A DNA stretch of 44,587 bases from Ignavibacteria bacterium (lineage in GTDB: Bacteria > Bacteroidota > Ignavibacteria > Tepidaquicellales > OLB5). Below, piece after piece: positions 41,285-44,587 of this stretch. The DNA lies in the NCBI GenBank assembly GCA_019912545.1, contig JAIOIK010000043.1, positions 1 through 44,587 of the forward strand, written 5' to 3'. The notes beneath the pieces are model-generated. The model did not search any database. It saw only the letters and a list, made by a program, of their open reading frames with translations, and was not told the DNA's origin. Both the position numbers and the translations under genes were made by a program. Position 1 is the stretch's first letter; every line of letters starts with the position of its first letter.

Positions 41285-41303
41285 TCCCCTCCACCGGAGG
41301 GGA
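41285..41303. repeat. Small CCCCTCC/GGAGGGG hairpin in the 41063-41334 gap
   Basis: TCCCCTCC, ACC, GGAGGGGA is a strong short hairpin followed by ATAATGG. The same type occurs at 25753-25769 and 37540-37557. It is downstream of the outer-membrane protein gene on the minus strand, so it may end that transcript. The rest of the 272-base gap is A/T-rich without genes. Confidence 0.5.
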
Positions 41304-41334
41304 ATAATGGCATAAGATAGTTGATTACTAATTC

Positions 41335-41892
41335 TTACCTGGAATAGAACCCGAAACCAACACCAAGAGATATGCTGAAGGCTCCGGGCTGGTTATTGTT
41401 CATAAATGTTTTGCGGAATTTTATGTTTGGGTGGATTGAAATTGCATCGCTGAATCCGGTCGATGCGAAAAGTCCGATAGCTAATTGAGCAAAGTACCCT
41501 TTTTGTGTGAAATCTGTATAATACCCTGCTCCGGGAGAGATCATAAAAAGAGACGGGTCATTGAAATTGCCGTTTAAGGGGATATCAAAATTGTAAGAGA
41601 GATTAACCATGTTAGTTCGCTCACTTCTGAAAACGTAAGTGTAATCAAGTTCTGCCCTGCCAAATGGAAATTTTCCGGCTGAGAACTCTTTAGATAAACC
41701 GAAACGGGTTTTGCCGCTTTCAATTACAAGAGTTGGGCTGATAGCAAGAATTGAGCCGAGTATTAAAGTATTGCCTGCATCAGAAGCTGAGCTGCTTTTG
41801 TGCAGAATATTTTTATTGTTAAAATTCAACTGCGAAAACGAGATTGAGGTAAAAAGAAAAGACAGGACAAGGATGCAAATAGACTTAATCAT
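41335..41892 (-). CDS. Small outer-membrane beta-barrel-like protein, unknown function
   Basis: 185 residues. Signal peptide 1-20 (KSICILVLSFLFTSISFS). The mature part shows alternating hydrophobic strands separated by short polar turns (FGRAELDYTYVF, MVNLSYNFDIPL, GYFAQLAIGLFAST) and a C-terminal aromatic strand GAFSISLGVGFGFYSR, as in eight-stranded barrels. No family is recognised. ATG start. No operon partner on its strand: the next minus-strand gene starts 273 bases downstream. Confidence 0.65.
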   Translation of the reverse strand: MIKSICILVLSFLFTSISFSQLNFNNKNILHKSSSASDAGNTLILGSILAISPTLVIESGKTRFGLSKEFSAGKFPFGRAELDYTYVFRSERTNMVNLSYNFDIPLNGNFNDPSLFMISPGAGYYTDFTQKGYFAQLAIGLFASTGFSDAISIHPNIKFRKTFMNNNQPGAFSISLGVGFGFYSR

Positions 41893-41994
41893 ATAACAAA
41901 TATAGCGATTTTGAGAATATTTAACTTAACCGTAATTATATTCATATTGAAGTATGTAATTGCTATTTTTGGAGGAAGCAATGCAGAATTTGAA

Positions 41995-42020
41995 GAACAA
42001 GGGGGCATGCCCCCTTGTTC
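41995..42020. repeat. REP-like palindrome family B, copy 1
   Basis: A perfect 26-bp palindrome with half GAACAAGGGGGCA centred on GCATGC. It is located 38 bases before the transposase ATG at 42059 and identical to the copies at 42374-42399 and 42623-42648. Confidence 0.9.
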
Positions 42021-42058
42021 CTGAGGATTCTGATTTCTAAGCTGATCAGCGGAATTGC

Positions 42059-42598
42059 ATGGAAGAGCAAAAACATATTTTTCACGTTACCTGGGTTACG
42101 CATAACAGCAGGACCAGTGAACGAATGAAGAAACTGAACATAGAACCCGGTTTGCCGGTTTTGTTATCAGGAAAAGATGAACTGGAGATTACCGGTTATA
42201 TTAATGAAACTGTTGATGCTGATGAATTAAAATTACTGGCTTTTAATATTTGCAGAGATCACGTGCACTTGCTTTTGGTTTGTATTGAAGAAGAACGTGA
42301 TAAAATAGTAAATAAATTGAAAGCAACATGTTCCAGGAAATTTAACATTGCGCATGGCTTGACGAAAATTGAAGAACAAGGGGGCATGCCCCCTTGTTCC
42401 AGGAAAAGGAGAGGCAAATCACAGAATACATTATGGGCTCAAAAGTATAATTGGTCGTATGTATTGGATGAAAGAGATTTACAGTCTAAATATACGTATG
42501 TAAAACATAACAGGATAAAACATAATTTGCCGAAGAGCTTAGAACTTGAAGAAATAATTGAAAGCATGCTTACATCTTATAATGGTTCAATGGAATAA
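42059..42598 (+). CDS. Y1/HUH transposase of REP-associated type, with a palindrome in its frame
   Basis: 179 residues. HUH motif DHVHLLLV (His68, His70). The nucleophile is probably Tyr147 in YTYVKHNRIKH, a YxxxNRxKH pattern of the single-domain Y1 transposase class. It differs clearly in sequence from the family A transposase at 30414 and has its own palindrome family. Codons 106-114 (EQGGMPPCS) are the 26-bp family B palindrome itself (42374-42399), inserted in frame before the basic segment RKRRGKSQNTLWAQKYN without breaking the gene. Copies of the same palindrome also lie 38 bases before the ATG and 25 bases after the stop. ATG start. Confidence 0.88.
   Translation: MEEQKHIFHVTWVTHNSRTSERMKKLNIEPGLPVLLSGKDELEITGYINETVDADELKLLAFNICRDHVHLLLVCIEEERDKIVNKLKATCSRKFNIAHGLTKIEEQGGMPPCSRKRRGKSQNTLWAQKYNWSYVLDERDLQSKYTYVKHNRIKHNLPKSLELEEIIESMLTSYNGSME
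42374..42399. repeat. REP-like palindrome family B, copy 2, inside the transposase gene
   Basis: The same 26-bp palindrome as copies 1 and 3, read in frame as EQGGMPPC plus part of a serine codon. The mRNA would carry a strong 13-bp hairpin in mid-gene. Confidence 0.92.
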
Positions 42599-42622
42599 TT
42601 GTCTCATTTTAAGTACCCAAAA

Positions 42623-42648
42623 GAACAAGGGGGCATGCCCCCTTGTTC
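42623..42648. repeat. REP-like palindrome family B, copy 3
   Basis: Identical 26-bp palindrome 25 bases after the transposase stop; the flank CCAGAGGACT resembles CCTGAGGATT after copy 1. It also lies just upstream of the GH5-like gene. Confidence 0.9.
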
Positions 42649-42686
42649 CAGAGGACTCATGAAATTAAATAGAAACTAAGCGAGCA

Positions 42687-43769
42687 GTGTCTGATTTTGT
42701 AAAAAACTTTGACGGGCAGTTCTCATTAAGCGGAAAGCGATTCCGCTTCATTGGTGCTAATGTGTATGAGCTGGCAAATGTACCGGCAGATATCACAAAA
42801 AGCATCATTGATGCCGCCGCCGGACAGGGATTTAACGCGCTTAGATTCTGGCTATTTGAAAATAGATCCCAAAAGGAGCAAATTAAGAAACTAAACGAGA
42901 TCTGTGATCTGGTAAATCCGTATGGATTGAAACTAATTGTTTCACTGGCTGATAAGTGGGGTTACCTGCAGAATTACAGAATTGATAATAAGTGGTACGT
43001 AGGCGCATATAAAAAGGGTTACATTGATTATATTAAAGGAATTACCGGCGCATGCAAAAACCGGGATGAAATTATGATCTGGGAGCTTATCAATGAGCCG
43101 GTCACAGATTCATTCAAGTTGTTTTATGATTTTGCAAAGCACTCAGGGGAAGTAATCAAAGCTGTCAATGAAAATCACTTGGTATCAATTGGAACAGTAG
43201 GCGGCGTTGGTGATAAATTTGGAGGTTTTTTTTCGGTGTTTAGAAGAAGTAATTTTGAGAAACTATACAGCCTGCCCTCGCTGGATGCAATATCGCTTCA
43301 TGATTACAGTTATGATTCGGGCATATTCGAAAGGCTTGATATATATTCCCGGTTGATGGAGAGGAGAAATCTTTCTCAACTGCTCGGGAAAACAGACAAT
43401 CTTCTGAATGCACTGTCTAACAAAATAGATAATTATTACCTGAAGAAGGGTAAACTTGTTCATATTCCGCTGACATTAAGACATTTGTGGAACGGGTATA
43501 ACAGGAAAAACCTTGAGTTTGCCCTGAAAATAAGTAAGCCTGTTTATATCGGAGAAGTTGGGTTTAAATCTGCACTTAAGCGTGAGCGCACAAAGATATT
43601 TGAGCTTGATGCAGGGAAGAAATTCACACAGGGAGTTGGAGGCTATGTGCTGTGGTTGTTTGAGGCATGCGGGTGGAATAGAGACGGGCATGGGTATGGA
43701 TTTAATGAGAAAGACGGATTTGGAGAAGTTGTCAAAAGATTGAAAGACGATTTTGAGATTGAGTTGTAA
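42687..43769 (+). CDS. Glycoside hydrolase, GH5/endo-mannanase-like
   Basis: 360 residues, TIM barrel. GKRFRFIGANVYEL near the N-terminus and FNALRFWLFE match the GH5 mannanase type. The acid/base glutamate is in IMIWELINEPV (about residue 137) and the nucleophile glutamate in PVYIGEVGFK (about 290). Residues around HDYSYDSG fit the substrate cleft. There is no signal peptide from GTG 42687, so it is either cytoplasmic or its true N-terminus was lost next to the repeat at 42623-42648. It could hydrolyse beta-mannan or a related oligosaccharide. Confidence 0.78.
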   Translation: MSDFVKNFDGQFSLSGKRFRFIGANVYELANVPADITKSIIDAAAGQGFNALRFWLFENRSQKEQIKKLNEICDLVNPYGLKLIVSLADKWGYLQNYRIDNKWYVGAYKKGYIDYIKGITGACKNRDEIMIWELINEPVTDSFKLFYDFAKHSGEVIKAVNENHLVSIGTVGGVGDKFGGFFSVFRRSNFEKLYSLPSLDAISLHDYSYDSGIFERLDIYSRLMERRNLSQLLGKTDNLLNALSNKIDNYYLKKGKLVHIPLTLRHLWNGYNRKNLEFALKISKPVYIGEVGFKSALKRERTKIFELDAGKKFTQGVGGYVLWLFEACGWNRDGHGYGFNEKDGFGEVVKRLKDDFEIEL

Positions 43770-43775
43770 GTTTTT

Positions 43776-43869
43776 GTGAGCTTCGCTCACATGTCAGAAC
43801 TTTGGACCTGACTTTAGGGCATGAACAGTTTTCTTTTTTGCAGAAGTCAAACGCTTGCGTTTGACCTAC
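43776..43869. repeat. Mixed REP remnants between GH5-like and GNAT genes
   Basis: GTGAGCTTCGCTCAC (43776-43790) is a short hairpin. GTCAGAACTTTGGACCTGAC (43793-43812) is a worn family A hairpin. GTCAAACGCTTGCG..TTTGACCTAC (43846-43869) is a family C palindrome ending in CTAC (GTAG reversed). Confidence 0.65.
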
Positions 43870-43907
43870 AGACACAGAAATTGAAATAATTAAATCACAC
43901 TACAAAT

Positions 43908-44405
43908 ATGATACTGGAAACCGAAAGACTTTACCTGCGTCCTCTCAACAAAGATGATCTTGATACACTTGCTAAAATGTACAGTGATATTGAAGTAATG
44001 CGTTTTATCGGTGATGGGAGAACATTTAACCGGGCGCAAGCAGAAAAATCGATTTACCGGTGGAATGAATACGAGGAACAGAAAGGATACTGCAACTGGG
44101 CAGTTGTAAGGAAGGATGACAAAGCATACATTGGTAACTGCGGATTCAACCGGCTGCCTGATGACAGCGATACTGAAATATCGTACTTGTTGGATGAACC
44201 ATACTGGGGCAAAGGGTATGCTTCGGAAATTTCAAAAGCAGCGCTTGATTATGGTTTTGAAAAACTGAATTTCAATAGAGTTGTTGCACTTGTTTACCCG
44301 CAAAACCGACCTTCGATCAGAGTAATTGAAAAGATGGGAATGAAGTATGAAAAGGAAGCTGAATATTGGGGAGTGAAGTTGTTGATGTTTGCGAAGGAAA
44401 AGTAG
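43908..44405 (+). CDS. GNAT N-acetyltransferase (RimJ/RimL-like)
   Basis: 165 residues. ETERLYLRPLNKDDLD at the N-terminus, EISYLLDEPYWGKGYASEIS (about 91-110) with the acetyl-CoA pyrophosphate loop WGKGYA, and RVVALVYPQNRPSIRVIEKMGM (about 123-144), all standard for the RimJ/RimL family that acetylates ribosomal protein N-termini or small molecules such as spermidine and antibiotics. ATG start; no operon partner in the window. Confidence 0.9.
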   Translation: MILETERLYLRPLNKDDLDTLAKMYSDIEVMRFIGDGRTFNRAQAEKSIYRWNEYEEQKGYCNWAVVRKDDKAYIGNCGFNRLPDDSDTEISYLLDEPYWGKGYASEISKAALDYGFEKLNFNRVVALVYPQNRPSIRVIEKMGMKYEKEAEYWGVKLLMFAKEK

Positions 44406-44560
44406 TGTACGGTATGAAAAAGTCAGTGTTCAAAATGAAATTAACATAGTTCAGAGATTTTACAGAAGGTACTTTTTGTCTTGGTATTCTGCATCAAACA
44501 TGGGAGACTTTGTGAAAACAAAAAAGATTAATGTTGTTTCAGAACTCAGATATGTATTCC

Positions 44561-44587
44561 AACCCACCCCGCCCCTTCGGGGCACCC
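44561..44587. repeat. Partial CCCACCCC/hairpin repeat at the window edge
   Basis: AACCCACCCC followed by the hairpin GCCCCTTCGGGGC (44571-44583) and CACCC, related to the start of the repeat at 25701-25773. It is cut by the end of the window. The 155 bases before it hold no gene. Confidence 0.5.

Noticed and set aside
41995-42648. Family B palindromes as plain transcription terminators
   Set aside because: One copy lies inside a coding frame, copies are identical to the base, and none has a T run; repeat identity is the better explanation.
1-44587. tRNA, rRNA, phage integrase, attachment site or origin
   Set aside because: Looked for cloverleaf-like intergenic sequence, direct repeats at tRNA ends and DnaA-box clusters; none found by eye.

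Overview
The window looks like a chromosome segment of a Bacteroidota/Chlorobiota-type bacterium, most likely Ignavibacteria or a close relative. Three secreted proteins end in the type IX secretion (T9SS) sorting domain with the NYPNPFNPST/N signature. Respiration is encoded by an Alternative Complex III (act) cluster next to an A2-type haem-copper oxidase. The DNA is moderately AT-rich, and about a third of the genes start with TTG. The taxonomic call is inference.

Layout. 1-4.1 kb: two T9SS cargo proteins (a zinc-peptidase-like protein and a YCF48/BNR-repeat protein), minus strand. 4.4-5.4 kb: hairpins, a 30-residue small gene with its own ribosome binding site and terminator, and a decayed gene. 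5.6-22.3 kb: a respiratory supercluster, all plus strand: actA, a 76-residue Tat-like anchor, actB, actC, an actD-actE fusion, an MNT/HEPN toxin-antitoxin pair, actF, a monohaem cytochrome c, SCO, cox I, III, IV, II and ctaB, closed by a strong terminator at 22311-22338. Quinol electrons would pass through ActB/ActC/ActF to the haem c subunits, then by the membrane-anchored cytochrome c to the oxidase; SCO and CtaB supply CuA and haem O/A. 22.6-28.7 kb, minus strand: DUF423 protein, serine protease, serS, rmlD-like, PfkB kinase and aldo/keto reductase. 28.8-32.3 kb: lipid A acyltransferase and family 9 glycosyltransferase, separated by a transposase in a tandem repeat array. 32.8-44.4 kb: uvrA, a T9SS beta-propeller, a GT39 glycosyltransferase, an M1 aminopeptidase, an outer-membrane protein, a second transposase, a GH5-like hydrolase and a GNAT acetyltransferase.

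The most striking feature is the density of REP-like palindromes. At least four main families occur, and two are matched with single-copy Y1 (HUH) transposases of the REP-associated (RAYT) kind. Family A (GTCAGG..CCTGAC) surrounds the transposase at 30414-30989 in about 150-bp units and reappears between respiratory genes. Family B (a 26-bp palindrome centred on GCATGC) flanks the transposase at 42059-42598 and also lies in frame inside its coding sequence. Families C and D carry the GTAG tetranucleotide at both outer ends. Almost every non-overlapping gap in the act-cox cluster holds such elements.

The best candidates for new biology are the MNT/HEPN pair inside the ACIII operon, the self-embedded REP/RAYT unit, the ActD-ActE fusion, the cysteine motif retained in ActB1, and the small gene with a potentially sequestered ribosome binding site.
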